A stretch of DNA of 14,296 bases from Clostridia bacterium (GCA_900763885.1 CAAFLY010000161.1:1-14296), one strand, 5' to 3'. Shown: positions 7,219 to 14,272, counted from the stretch's first letter. Notes: a model not told the origin generated them from the sequence alone. Program-made: numbers and translations.

Positions 7219-7773
7219 TTACTTGCCGAAGTACCGCTTCAGAAGACCTGCAAATGCCTTGCCGTGGCGGGCCTCGTCGCGTGCCATTTCATGTACCGTG
7301 TCGTGGATCGCGTCCAGATTGTGCTGCTTTGCCAGCTTCGCCAGCTCGAATTTGCCCGCGGTCGCGCCGTTTTCGGCTTCTACACGCATCGTCAGATTCT
7401 TTTCCGTGGACGGCGTTACCACCTCGCCCAGCAGCTCCGCGAACTTTGCCGCGTGCTCCGCTTCCTCGTAGGCCGCCTTCTCCCAGTACAGACCGATCTC
7501 CGGGTAGCCCTCTCTGTGCGCGACCCGTGCCATCGCCAGATACATGCCGACCTCGGTGCATTCGCCCTGGAAGTTCGCGCGCAGTCCCTCGATCACCTCT
7601 GCCGGAACGCCCTCTGCCTTGCCTACGCCGACTACGTGCTCAGCGGCCCAGCTCATGCCCTCTTCCTTGACTTCCACAAACTTGTCGCCCGGGGCCTTGC
7701 AGACAGGACATTTCTCCGGTCTGGTCTCGGATTCCACGATCTCTCCGCATACGGTGCATCTCCACTTTTTCAT
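7219..7773 (-). CDS. rbr: Reverse rubrerythrin (peroxide reductase)
   Basis: A 184-residue non-haem diiron protein that reduces hydrogen peroxide (and in some clostridia oxygen) with electrons from NADH via rubredoxin. The rubredoxin-like domain comes first (C6-x2-C9, C22-x2-C25), followed by the ferritin-like four-helix domain; this order defines the 'reverse' type. Diiron ligand candidates are Glu71 or Glu74 in GECTEVGMY, Glu104 and His107 in EEAEH, a Glu at 132-134, Glu162, and Glu167 and His170 in DEARH. AAAGGAG lies 8 nt before the ATG. No promoter was found in the 228 bp between it and the PerR-type gene upstream, so readthrough from the perR promoter is likely. Confidence 0.93.
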   Translation of the reverse strand: MKKWRCTVCGEIVESETRPEKCPVCKAPGDKFVEVKEEGMSWAAEHVVGVGKAEGVPAEVIEGLRANFQGECTEVGMYLAMARVAHREGYPEIGLYWEKAAYEEAEHAAKFAELLGEVVTPSTEKNLTMRVEAENGATAGKFELAKLAKQHNLDAIHDTVHEMARDEARHGKAFAGLLKRYFGK

Positions 7774-8001
7774 AGCTCTTTCTCCTTTGTGATCTGCGGC
7801 GTTTCGCCTGCATTTTTTTTGTTTTTTGCGGGATTTTGCGGGAACGCGCTGCGTCCGTCAGTCTGCAATCCGCGTTTCCTTGGCGTACGCGCTCCGGAGC
7901 TGTCGCCTTTTCGCGTTCCAAAGTCCCCAAACAGGGATTTTTTGACGCGGGAAGCGGTTCTCCGGCGGCGTTTTTGTGATCCGTGCCGTATCGCCATCGG
8001 A

Positions 8002-8469
8002 TCAGCGGTTTTTTACCTCCGCCTGCTCCTTCGCCTGTTCTTCTTGCTCTTTCTCTTGTTCTTGCTCTCGCTCGACCGCCCTTTGACACGCGGTGCAGAG
8101 TCCTACCCATTCGATGGTGCAGCCTGTCAGGGAAAACGGTGCGTCCGGATCACGGCCGGCGGAGAGTACGTTGTCCATACTGTTCCAGCCGTCGCGCATC
8201 GCCACATCGTCCACGAAGCCGCATCGGGAACAAACCACGTGCGGATGCGGGGGAAGCGTGATGTCGAACCGATCGTCCGTCGTTGTGAAATGGAGCTTCA
8301 GAAGCTCCCCGGAGGCCGCCGCGTCCGTGAGCACCCGATAGACGGTGCCGAGACTGATCGTCGGGTAGTCCGTGGAAATTCTCGCGTACACCATTCCCGC
8401 CGACGCGTGACAGTTCATTTCCCGCAGCGCATCCAGAATGATCCGTTTTTGCAGTGTGTTTCGCTTCAT
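8002..8469 (-). CDS. perR: PerR-type Fur family peroxide regulator with E/Q/K-rich tail
   Basis: A 155-residue DNA-binding repressor of the Fur superfamily. A winged helix covers about residues 5-60. The regulatory metal site candidates are His21, Asp69 (RFD), His75 and His77 (HPH); the structural zinc site is C80-x2-C83 with C125-x2-C128. The RFD...HPHVVCSRCG layout and the rubrerythrin/rubredoxin neighbours point to PerR rather than Fur or Zur. After residue 133 the protein ends in a charged, repetitive tail made almost only of Glu, Gln, Lys and Ala, encoded by GAG/CAG-rich DNA, beyond the usual end of the fold. ATG 8469 was chosen because upstream in-frame starts fall on the promoter; its ribosome site is weak (GAATGAG). 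A Fur-type box lies just before the start, suggesting autoregulation. Confidence 0.88.
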   Translation of the reverse strand: MKRNTLQKRIILDALREMNCHASAGMVYARISTDYPTISLGTVYRVLTDAAASGELLKLHFTTTDDRFDITLPPHPHVVCSRCGFVDDVAMRDGWNSMDNVLSAGRDPDAPFSLTGCTIEWVGLCTACQRAVEREQEQEKEQEEQAKEQAEVKNR

Positions 8470-8470
8470 G

Positions 8471-8485
8471 TGATACTCATTCTTA
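8471..8485. promoter_or_regulatory. Fur/PerR-type box candidate in the perR leader
   Basis: TGATACT-C-ATTCTTA matches the 7-1-7 Fur-superfamily consensus TGATAAT-N-ATTATCA at 11 of 14 arm positions. It lies between the predicted transcription start and the perR ATG, a usual place for an autoregulatory site. The assignment is by eye. Confidence 0.45.
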
Positions 8486-8507
8486 ATTAGGATTTGTTCT
8501 TGATAAG

Positions 8508-8536
8508 AGTATACCACATCACACCCGGTTTGTCAA
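8508..8536 (-). promoter_or_regulatory. perR: Sigma-A promoter of the perR-rubrerythrin-rubredoxin unit
   Basis: On the minus strand a perfect TTGACA (8531-8536) lies 17 bp before TATACT (8508-8513), with TGTGG directly upstream of the -10 box. It is the only good promoter found for the three-gene unit. Confidence 0.8.
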
Positions 8537-8608
8537 GAGGTATTTTCAAATTTTTTTCGATTTTTTCGCGCGAATCCGCGATTTTCGCCTACGTTTACAT
8601 TTTGTCCC

Positions 8609-8637
8609 TTGAAACCTGCTCCGCGATATACTATAAT
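8609..8637 (+). promoter_or_regulatory. Strong sigma-A promoter of the small lipoprotein gene
   Basis: TTGAAA (8609-8614) and a consensus TATAAT (8632-8637) are exactly 17 bp apart. The promoter diverges from the perR promoter with about 70 bp between the two -35 boxes. The leader to the ATG at 8775 is about 130 nt long and contains a repeat unit at 8714-8754. Confidence 0.8.
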
Positions 8638-8713
8638 GTAGCATATCGCAGGGACGGAACCCGCGCCGCACGTATGCGGGCCCACGTGGATTCCCCCCCT
8701 CTATCGCGGAAGC

Positions 8714-8754
8714 CGGAGCAGGCGCGCCTGTTCTCCCAGAGCGACCGTATCCCC
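8714..8754 (+). repeat. Variant copy of dispersed leader repeat
   Basis: CGGAGC (8714-8719) and AGCGACCGTATCCCC (8740-8754) are the same ends as in the copy at 9531-9560, but the 9-nt centre there is replaced by a 20-nt centre that includes the perfect palindrome CAGGCGCGCCTG (8719-8730). It lies 6 nt before the GGAGG ribosome site (8761-8765) of the small lipoprotein gene. A C7 run lies just upstream near 8692. Confidence 0.55.
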
Positions 8755-8774
8755 AATTCTGGAGGTATCAGTGA

Positions 8775-9290
8775 ATGAATCAGAAAAAATTAATCATAGC
8801 CGTGGCAGCCTTGCTCCTTCTCGCAGGGTGCGATAAAGACCCCAATGCGCCGGCAGGCATGAAAACGGCATCCGGTGAGGGCGCGGATTATACCCTGTTC
8901 GTCCCGGAGGACTGGACGGTGGATATTACAACCGGCGCAACCGGGGCGTATTGCTCAAACGCCGATACGTCCGGGGTCCTCGTCACTACGTGGGACCTCC
9001 CCCATACGGATACCACACTCGACGAGTGGTGGGAGACAAACCTCCAGGAAATCCAGGACGTGTACCGGGACGTGAACGTCGAGGGGAGCGAGAATATCCT
9101 CATCGACGGCAACCACGGCGTCAAATATACCTGGACCGGCACGCTCGGCGCGTATACCTACCGCGTCATGCAGGCCGCAACCACGAAAAACGGCAGCGTC
9201 TACCTCTTCACCTATACCTCCCTCCCCGATCTCTATGAATCCCATATGGAGGAAGTGGATCAAATGCTGGAATTCCTCCTCATCCCCTAA
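8775..9290 (+). CDS. Small lipoprotein, PsbP/DcrB-like fold
   Basis: A 171-residue protein. Residues 1-19 are a lipoprotein signal (NQKK, hydrophobic core, L-A-G-C with Cys19), so it should be anchored on the outer face of the membrane. The mature part (FVPEDWTVD..., SNADTSGVLVTTWDL, TLDEWWETNLQEI, GNHGVKYTWTG...YRVMQAATTKNGSVYLFTYTS, then a final helix EEVDQMLEFL) has the strand-helix order of PsbP-like or DcrB/DUF1795-type domains. Such proteins are common in Firmicutes and mostly without known role. GGAGG lies 9 nt before the ATG. It has a strong promoter of its own and appears monocistronic. Confidence 0.7.
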   Translation: MNQKKLIIAVAALLLLAGCDKDPNAPAGMKTASGEGADYTLFVPEDWTVDITTGATGAYCSNADTSGVLVTTWDLPHTDTTLDEWWETNLQEIQDVYRDVNVEGSENILIDGNHGVKYTWTGTLGAYTYRVMQAATTKNGSVYLFTYTSLPDLYESHMEEVDQMLEFLLIP

Positions 9291-9391
9291 AAACAAAAGC
9301 GCAGACCATACAACCATAAGCATAAAAGACCACAAATCCCCCCACGTTCCCCGCATCTCCTCCCGAATGACCGCACCTACAAAAAATAGAC

Positions 9392-9415
9392 GGCGGATCC
9401 GTCCCCGGAGCCGCC
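9392..9415. other. GC-rich stem-loop between lipoprotein and desulfurase genes
   Basis: GGCGG-A-TCC pairs with GGA-G-CCGCC around a 6-nt loop (8 pairs, one mismatch). No T-run follows, so it is at best a weak terminator of the lipoprotein transcript. A further small inverted repeat, GTCCAA-atgcg-TTGGAC, is at 9446-9462. I found no convincing promoter for the desulfurase gene in 9291-9587. Confidence 0.35.
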
Positions 9416-9530
9416 CCAGAACGATCTCCTGCGGCATCTGGACTTGTCCAAATGCGTTGGACGGAACCATATTGGTGAGCAGATGGACTCGCACAAACTA
9501 TATCCATCCCCCCTTTTCATAAAAGTTTTG

Positions 9531-9560
9531 CGGAGCTTTTTCAAAAGCGACCGTATCCCC
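9531..9560 (+). repeat. Dispersed leader repeat, full copy
   Basis: The unit starts CGGAGC, has the A/T centre TTTTTCAAA and ends AGCGACCGTATCCCC. Positions 9531-9554 recur exactly, inverted, at 14273-14296. The last 15 nt recur at 8740-8754. It lies 13 nt before the AGGA ribosome site (9574-9577) of the desulfurase gene. GCTTTT-tc-AAAAGC within it can form a short hairpin. Confidence 0.75.
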
Positions 9561-9587
9561 TTTTAATAATCACAGGAATACAATATT

Positions 9588-10772
9588 ATGATCTATCTCG
9601 ACAACGCAGCCACCACCAAGCCGTCGCAGGCGGCAATGGACGGTATGCGGGCGGCGGAGGAATATTTCGCCAACCCCTCGTCCACGCATTTTGCCGGACT
9701 GTCCGCGGCGAAATTTCTCGCGGGATGCCGGGAGCAGGTCGCGCGTGCTATGGGCCTGCGCCGGCTGGAAAACCGCATGGGCGCGGACCGCGTGATCTTC
9801 ACGTCGTCCGGCACGGAAGCGAACAATCTGTCCCTCCTCGGCGCCGCGTACGCCAAAAAACGGGATCCCCATCGCCCCGGGACCATCGTCCTCGCCGCGG
9901 GGGAGCATCCGTCCATGGAAAACCCCGCCCTGCGGCTGGAGAGCGAGGGGTATGACCTCGTGCGCGTCCCCACCACGGGCGGCGTGCTGGATCTCGACGC
10001 GCTCGCGGACGTACTGCGGGATCCGCCGTCGCCGGTGCTGTATTTCGGCTGTATGCGCGTCAACAACGAAACGGGTGCCGTGTACGACGTCCCTGCCGCC
10101 GCCGGAATCGTGCGCAAATACGCGCCGACCGCCGTGATCCATTGCGACGACGTGCAGGGCTTTGGCAAAATCAAGGATTCGCCCGAGCGGCTTTCGGTGG
10201 ACACCCTCTCCGTCAGCGCGCATAAGATCCACGGCACCAGAGGCGCGGGCGCGCTCTATATCCGCGGGGAGCTCGACCGCCAGAAGAAGATCGTCCCCGT
10301 TATGCCCGGCGGCGGTCAGGAGCTTGGGTATCGCAGCGGGACGGAGAACCTCTTCGCCATCGCCGCGTTCGCCGCCGCCGCCACGGAAGCCGCACGCGAT
10401 TTCGCCGCGCACCAGGAGACGGAAGCCGCACTGCGCGCCAGCCTTCTCGACCGCCTGTCCCGGATCGAAGGCGTGGAGACCCACATCCCGCCCGCGCATA
10501 CGGAGGGGATCGTGCACCTGTCCCTCCCCGCCATCCGCAGCGAGATCATGCTCAACTTCCTCTCCGGACGCGGGATCTGCGTGTCCGCCGGATCCGCCTG
10601 CTCCGCGCATGGCAGACATGCCTCCGCCGCTCTTGCCGCCTACGGCCTGGACGCGCGCGCCATGGATACGGCAATCCGCGTGAGCCTTGACTACACGAAT
10701 ACCGCGGAGGAAATCGACGCCTTTGCCGACGCTCTCGCCGACGGGGTGCGCACCCTCCAGCGGCTGCGGTGA
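9588..10772 (+). CDS. Cysteine desulfurase, NifS/IscS-like class V aminotransferase
   Basis: A 394-residue PLP enzyme that takes sulfur from cysteine to form a persulfide for Fe-S clusters or thiolation. The motifs are clear: IYLDNAATT (2-10), SSGTEANN (73-80), His107, VNNETGAVYD (158-167), HCDDVQ (185-190), SAHKIHGTRGAG with PLP lysine Lys213, YRSGTEN (248-254), and the active-site loop SAGSACSA with Cys338. The short loop and motif set match group I (NifS/IscS-like). The usual Ala in D-A-V-Q is Asp here. No scaffold protein, thiI or mnmA follows; instead a Fic gene starts 6 nt after the stop codon. ATG 9588 has AGGA 10 nt upstream. It could serve housekeeping or a special thiolation role; I cannot tell. 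Confidence 0.93.
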   Translation: MIYLDNAATTKPSQAAMDGMRAAEEYFANPSSTHFAGLSAAKFLAGCREQVARAMGLRRLENRMGADRVIFTSSGTEANNLSLLGAAYAKKRDPHRPGTIVLAAGEHPSMENPALRLESEGYDLVRVPTTGGVLDLDALADVLRDPPSPVLYFGCMRVNNETGAVYDVPAAAGIVRKYAPTAVIHCDDVQGFGKIKDSPERLSVDTLSVSAHKIHGTRGAGALYIRGELDRQKKIVPVMPGGGQELGYRSGTENLFAIAAFAAAATEAARDFAAHQETEAALRASLLDRLSRIEGVETHIPPAHTEGIVHLSLPAIRSEIMLNFLSGRGICVSAGSACSAHGRHASAALAAYGLDARAMDTAIRVSLDYTNTAEEIDAFADALADGVRTLQRLR

Positions 10773-10778
10773 CGGACG

Positions 10779-11819
10779 ATGAAAAACCCGCCCTTTTTCA
10801 TCACGCCCGCCGTTTTGTCCCTCGTCACGGAAATCGCGGAGCTGGTCGGACACGTGAACGCCGCCGCTCTGTCCGCCAATCCCAGGCTGCGGCGCGCCAA
10901 CCGGATCCGCTCCGTCCACGCGACTGTGGCGATCGAGCAGAATTCCCTGACCATCGCGCAGGTGACGGCGGTCCTGGATGGCAGGCATGTGATCGCGCCG
11001 CCGCGTGAGATCGCCGAGGTGAAAAACGCCTACGAAATCTATGAGTGCATGGACAGCCTCGACCCGTATTCCGTGGACGATCTGCTGCGCGCGCACGGGA
11101 TCATGACCCGCGGGCTGACAGCGGAGTCCGGCGTGTTCCGCTCCGGCGCGGTCGGAGTGGTTGATGCGGCAGGCAGGATTCTCCATTTCGGCACACTGCC
11201 CGCGTACGTGCCGGAGTCCACCATGCGGCTGCTCGATTGGACGCGGGACAGCGAGCTTCCCATGCTCATAAAAAGCGCCGTATTCCACTACGAACTGGAG
11301 CTGATCCACCCCTTCGCGGACGGAAACGGGCGGATCGGACGTTTATGGCACACCCTGCTTCTGTCCCGCTGGAAGCCAGTGTTCGCGTGGCTGCCGGTGG
11401 AATCGATCATCCACGACAGGCAGGACGCGTATTATGCCGCCATCAACGAAGCGAACGACGCGGGAGAGTCCACGCCGTTCCTCGTATTCATCCTGGGTGC
11501 CATCCGGGACGCGTTGGCAGATGCCGCACAGACCATCGACGGCACGCCGCGCACCGCTTGCACCGATCCGGGCGCACGGTATCGGGAGATCGAGCGGTAT
11601 CTGCGCGAACACGGGACGATCACAGCCGCGGACGTCCGAAAACGGTTCGGGGTATCCGCGTCGACGGCCCAACGACTGCTCAAACGCTATGCCGACGCGG
11701 GAAAGCTGCGCAGGTGGCGCTCCGGCGGCGCTTGGGTATACGCGTTCCCGGAAACCCCGCCCCCCAGTGACCAAATCCACGAGAAAGGACGAAATCCACA
11801 TGCTCCGGATCACCATTGA
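10779..11819 (+). CDS. Fic family AMP-transferase with C-terminal winged helix
   Basis: A 346-residue Fic protein, expected to transfer AMP (or a related group) from a nucleotide to a protein hydroxyl, or to remove it. The Fic core motif HPFADGNGRIGR is complete (residues 177-188, catalytic His177). An N-terminal inhibitory-helix candidate reads T49-V-A-I-E53-Q in the place where class II Fic proteins usually have S/T-x3-E-G/N; the inhibitory Glu is kept, the next residue is not. Residues about 266-322 form a winged helix-turn-helix (ITAADVRKRFGVSASTAQRL, then a KYADAGKL-like wing), which suggests DNA binding or a sensor role. The start lies 6 nt after the desulfurase stop with no clear ribosome site, implying translational coupling. 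Its end overlaps the next gene by 20 nt. Confidence 0.9.
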   Translation: MKNPPFFITPAVLSLVTEIAELVGHVNAAALSANPRLRRANRIRSVHATVAIEQNSLTIAQVTAVLDGRHVIAPPREIAEVKNAYEIYECMDSLDPYSVDDLLRAHGIMTRGLTAESGVFRSGAVGVVDAAGRILHFGTLPAYVPESTMRLLDWTRDSELPMLIKSAVFHYELELIHPFADGNGRIGRLWHTLLLSRWKPVFAWLPVESIIHDRQDAYYAAINEANDAGESTPFLVFILGAIRDALADAAQTIDGTPRTACTDPGARYREIERYLREHGTITAADVRKRFGVSASTAQRLLKRYADAGKLRRWRSGGAWVYAFPETPPPSDQIHEKGRNPHAPDHH

Positions 11820-14229
11820 CCAACAAGCCCATCTCATGCTGACCGAGGACGGCGTACTGCGTATCGCGCCGCAGCCCATCGGACGCTTTCTTGTAAACGG
11901 ACGCGCCGTTTTGCCGACTGCCGCCGCGGTCACGGAGGCCGGGGACGGATTGGAAGCGCGCGTCACGTATCCCGGCCTTGGGGATGCGGCGTTTTCGCTC
12001 CGGTACAGGGGCGGATACGCGGTGCTGACCCTGGATACGGCACCGGACGCGGCAGACGCGTTTGTGTTCGGGCCGTATTACGTCGCCATGGACCGCTTCG
12101 GCGATCTGCTGGGCGAGGCGACGGACGGGGAGCGATCCGTCTGTATGCAGTCCCTGATGCCGAAGGTGATGGGCGGGTACCCGGCGGAGTGGATCGACAC
12201 CCATCCCTACGCCGGACGCTGCACGCTGCCGGTTTACGATCGCGCCCGGTTTGACGACAGTGCCGCCGCCCCGGTCAGGACGGAATCCGGGGAGGACGGG
12301 GTGGTTCTCCAGTGCTACGCGCGTCGTATGCGGTACCCGGAGACGCACGCAGACACGCATTACTACGCCACCGGACGGCAGAATGTCGTTTCCGCCGAGG
12401 TCACGGGACCGGACGCCAGAACAGACGGCGCGGCGGTCTGCTTCTTATGCGCGGCAAACGGGGAGCTGCTTGACAAAATCGGGGAGATGGAGCTTGCCGA
12501 GGGGCTGCCGCATCCCGTGATCGACGGGATATGGGCGAAGAAATCCCCCTACGCGAGCCGGTCGTACCTCATGGTGCAGCAGGACGGGATCGCGTATCTC
12601 ATGGGGACTCTCGGAGAAGCGGAGAAGCCGCGCGACAGGTACACCCTGGACGAGCTGTTGGCTCTGGCGGAGCTGTCCGGCGGCGGATTCTGCTATTTCG
12701 GCAATCCGTTTGTGAGCTGGGGCCACTTCGCGATCTCCCCGGACTACTTCCCGGACGGCGACGCGGGGCTGAAGCGCGCGGTCGATCAGGCGGCGGCACA
12801 GGGGATCCGGCTCGGGTTCCACACGCTCTCGAATTTCATCCACACGCACGACCCGTATGTCACGCCGGTGCCGGATCCGGAGTTATTGATCATGGACGAG
12901 ACGACGCTGGCGCGCGATGTGGGGGAGGCGGACACGGAGATTCTTGTGTCCGAGCGGTGCCACTATCTGGAGAACTCCGCGCTGAACTGCGTCCGGATGG
13001 GGGACGAGCTGGCGCGGTTCCGGACAGCGGTCGAGGCGGCAGACGGGGTCCGGCTGATCGGGGTGGAGCGCGGCGCGTTCGGGACCCATATCGCGTCCCA
13101 CAGGGCGGGGGAGCGGATCTGTCGCCTGCAGGATCACGGGTACCGGACGCTCTATCCGACGCTGAAGCTGCAGGCGGAGATGGCGGAGCGTGTGGGGACG
13201 ATCCTGCGCGAGACGGGGGTATGCCGGATGTCCTTTGACGGGATGGAGGGCTGTCTTGCGGCAGGGCGGGACGAATACGGAGCGTCGGAGTATGTGCGCA
13301 GGGTATTTGAGGCGGCGAGCGGGGGGACGATGCAGCCGGCGATTCTGTCCGACGCGTCGATCCCGAGCCATTACCGCTGGCACGCGCACACGTATTTCAA
13401 CTGGGGCGAGCCGCACTACGACTGGGAACGGCGGGGCGGGATGTACCGCTACCGGATCCGCAATCAGGCGTACTTTGACCGGAACCGGATCCCGCGTATG
13501 CTGGGGCAGTACACGATTCGCTGTGCGAGAGGGAAGTTTGAAGCGACCCGGCCGGAGGATTTTGTGTTTGCGATGGCGCGCATGGTGGCGAACGACGCGG
13601 GGTTGGGTCTGGAAGCGTCGGCGAAGGATCTGCGGGCGTACGGACTGACGCGGGAGCTGATCGAGCAGATGCGTCTGTGGGAGGATCTACGCTTCCACGG
13701 GACGGTCACGCCGGAGCTCCGGGACGCCCTGCAGGAGCGCGCGTCGTACTGGTCGCTTGAGGCGGCGGGTGGCGGATGGAAGCTGACGCGCTGGTTCATG
13801 CAGGATTTCCGCTACGGGTATCTGGGCGAATACGACGAAGAGGGCCGTCTGACGGAGTACTGCATGCTCGATTATCCGGGGGAGCCGAAGCCGCTCATCA
13901 TGCGTCTGCGGATCGGGTATATGGCGGAGCACGGCAGGCTGCTCTCGTTCCGGTTCTCGGCTCCCTGGGGCGGCTTTGAACCCCTCGATTTTCCCCATGT
14001 GGATGTGCTGCCGGGCCATTATCTCCTCTACACGGGCGGCACTTGTTTGAAGCATTTCGATGAGAACTTCAACCTCCTCGAGGAAATCGCGGGGCAGGGC
14101 GCGCCGATTCTGGTGTCCGGGCAGCACACGAACGTCCAGTTCCACTGCGGTCTCGCTGCCGGCTCCGATCTCTCCATCGAAGCCCAAACCTTTCTCCCGG
14201 ATGGCACCTTCTATATCTCTCGCGTGTGA
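11800..14229 (+). CDS. Large putative TIM-barrel glycoside hydrolase, family not recognised
   Basis: An 809-residue protein without signal peptide. Residues 1 to about 235 are beta-rich, as in N-terminal sandwich domains of large glycosidases. About 285-620 looks like a TIM barrel (GHFAISPDYFPDG 308-320, GIRLGFHTLSNF 335-346, CRMSFDGMEGC 475-485, TYFNWGEPHYDW 531-542), with Asp480 or Glu483 as catalytic candidates. About 366-442 is an inserted beta-module ending GVERGAFGT...SHRAGERI. Residues 640-809 are a C-terminal beta domain. The general plan recalls clan GH-D or GH31-like enzymes, but I did not find their exact active-site motifs, so the family is left open. ATG 11800 has AAAGGA 10 nt upstream and overlaps the Fic gene by 20 nt, so the two are coupled. 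A G-rich tract starts 2 nt after the stop. Confidence 0.6.
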   Translation: MLRITIDQQAHLMLTEDGVLRIAPQPIGRFLVNGRAVLPTAAAVTEAGDGLEARVTYPGLGDAAFSLRYRGGYAVLTLDTAPDAADAFVFGPYYVAMDRFGDLLGEATDGERSVCMQSLMPKVMGGYPAEWIDTHPYAGRCTLPVYDRARFDDSAAAPVRTESGEDGVVLQCYARRMRYPETHADTHYYATGRQNVVSAEVTGPDARTDGAAVCFLCAANGELLDKIGEMELAEGLPHPVIDGIWAKKSPYASRSYLMVQQDGIAYLMGTLGEAEKPRDRYTLDELLALAELSGGGFCYFGNPFVSWGHFAISPDYFPDGDAGLKRAVDQAAAQGIRLGFHTLSNFIHTHDPYVTPVPDPELLIMDETTLARDVGEADTEILVSERCHYLENSALNCVRMGDELARFRTAVEAADGVRLIGVERGAFGTHIASHRAGERICRLQDHGYRTLYPTLKLQAEMAERVGTILRETGVCRMSFDGMEGCLAAGRDEYGASEYVRRVFEAASGGTMQPAILSDASIPSHYRWHAHTYFNWGEPHYDWERRGGMYRYRIRNQAYFDRNRIPRMLGQYTIRCARGKFEATRPEDFVFAMARMVANDAGLGLEASAKDLRAYGLTRELIEQMRLWEDLRFHGTVTPELRDALQERASYWSLEAAGGGWKLTRWFMQDFRYGYLGEYDEEGRLTEYCMLDYPGEPKPLIMRLRIGYMAEHGRLLSFRFSAPWGGFEPLDFPHVDVLPGHYLLYTGGTCLKHFDENFNLLEEIAGQGAPILVSGQHTNVQFHCGLAAGSDLSIEAQTFLPDGTFYISRV

Positions 14230-14231
14230 GC

Positions 14232-14271
14232 GGGGGGATGGGGGAGACGAGGGGGACGGGGGAACGGGGGG
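14232..14271 (+). other. Five consecutive G-runs, potential G-quadruplex
   Basis: G-runs of 6, 5, 5, 5 and 6 bases (14232-14237, 14240-14244, 14251-14255, 14258-14262, 14266-14271) are separated by loops of 2, 6, 2 and 3 nt. This meets the usual quadruplex pattern with room to spare. It lies between the glycosidase stop codon and the inverted repeat copy. On the RNA it could act on 3'-end formation or stability. Confidence 0.6.
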
Positions 14272-14272
14272 A

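Noticed and set aside
7774..8001. Separate promoter or small gene between perR and rubrerythrin
   Set aside because: No -10/-35 pair on the minus strand and no frame with a ribosome site were found. A small inverted repeat, GATCCG...CGGATC near 7979-8004, is followed by T only on the opposite strand.
7264..8490. A 408-codon open frame on the plus strand across rubrerythrin and perR
   Set aside because: It is antisense to two clearly real genes, lacks a ribosome site and has no recognisable domain.
8494..8778. A 94-codon open frame over the promoter region between perR and the small lipoprotein
   Set aside because: It covers two good promoters and the leader repeat, has no ribosome site and no recognisable sequence.
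9570..11309. A 579-codon open frame on the minus strand, antisense to the desulfurase and Fic genes
   Set aside because: Its product is low-complexity Arg/Gly/His-rich with no family motifs, and the plus strand carries two proteins with complete catalytic motifs. Long antisense frames are expected at this GC content.
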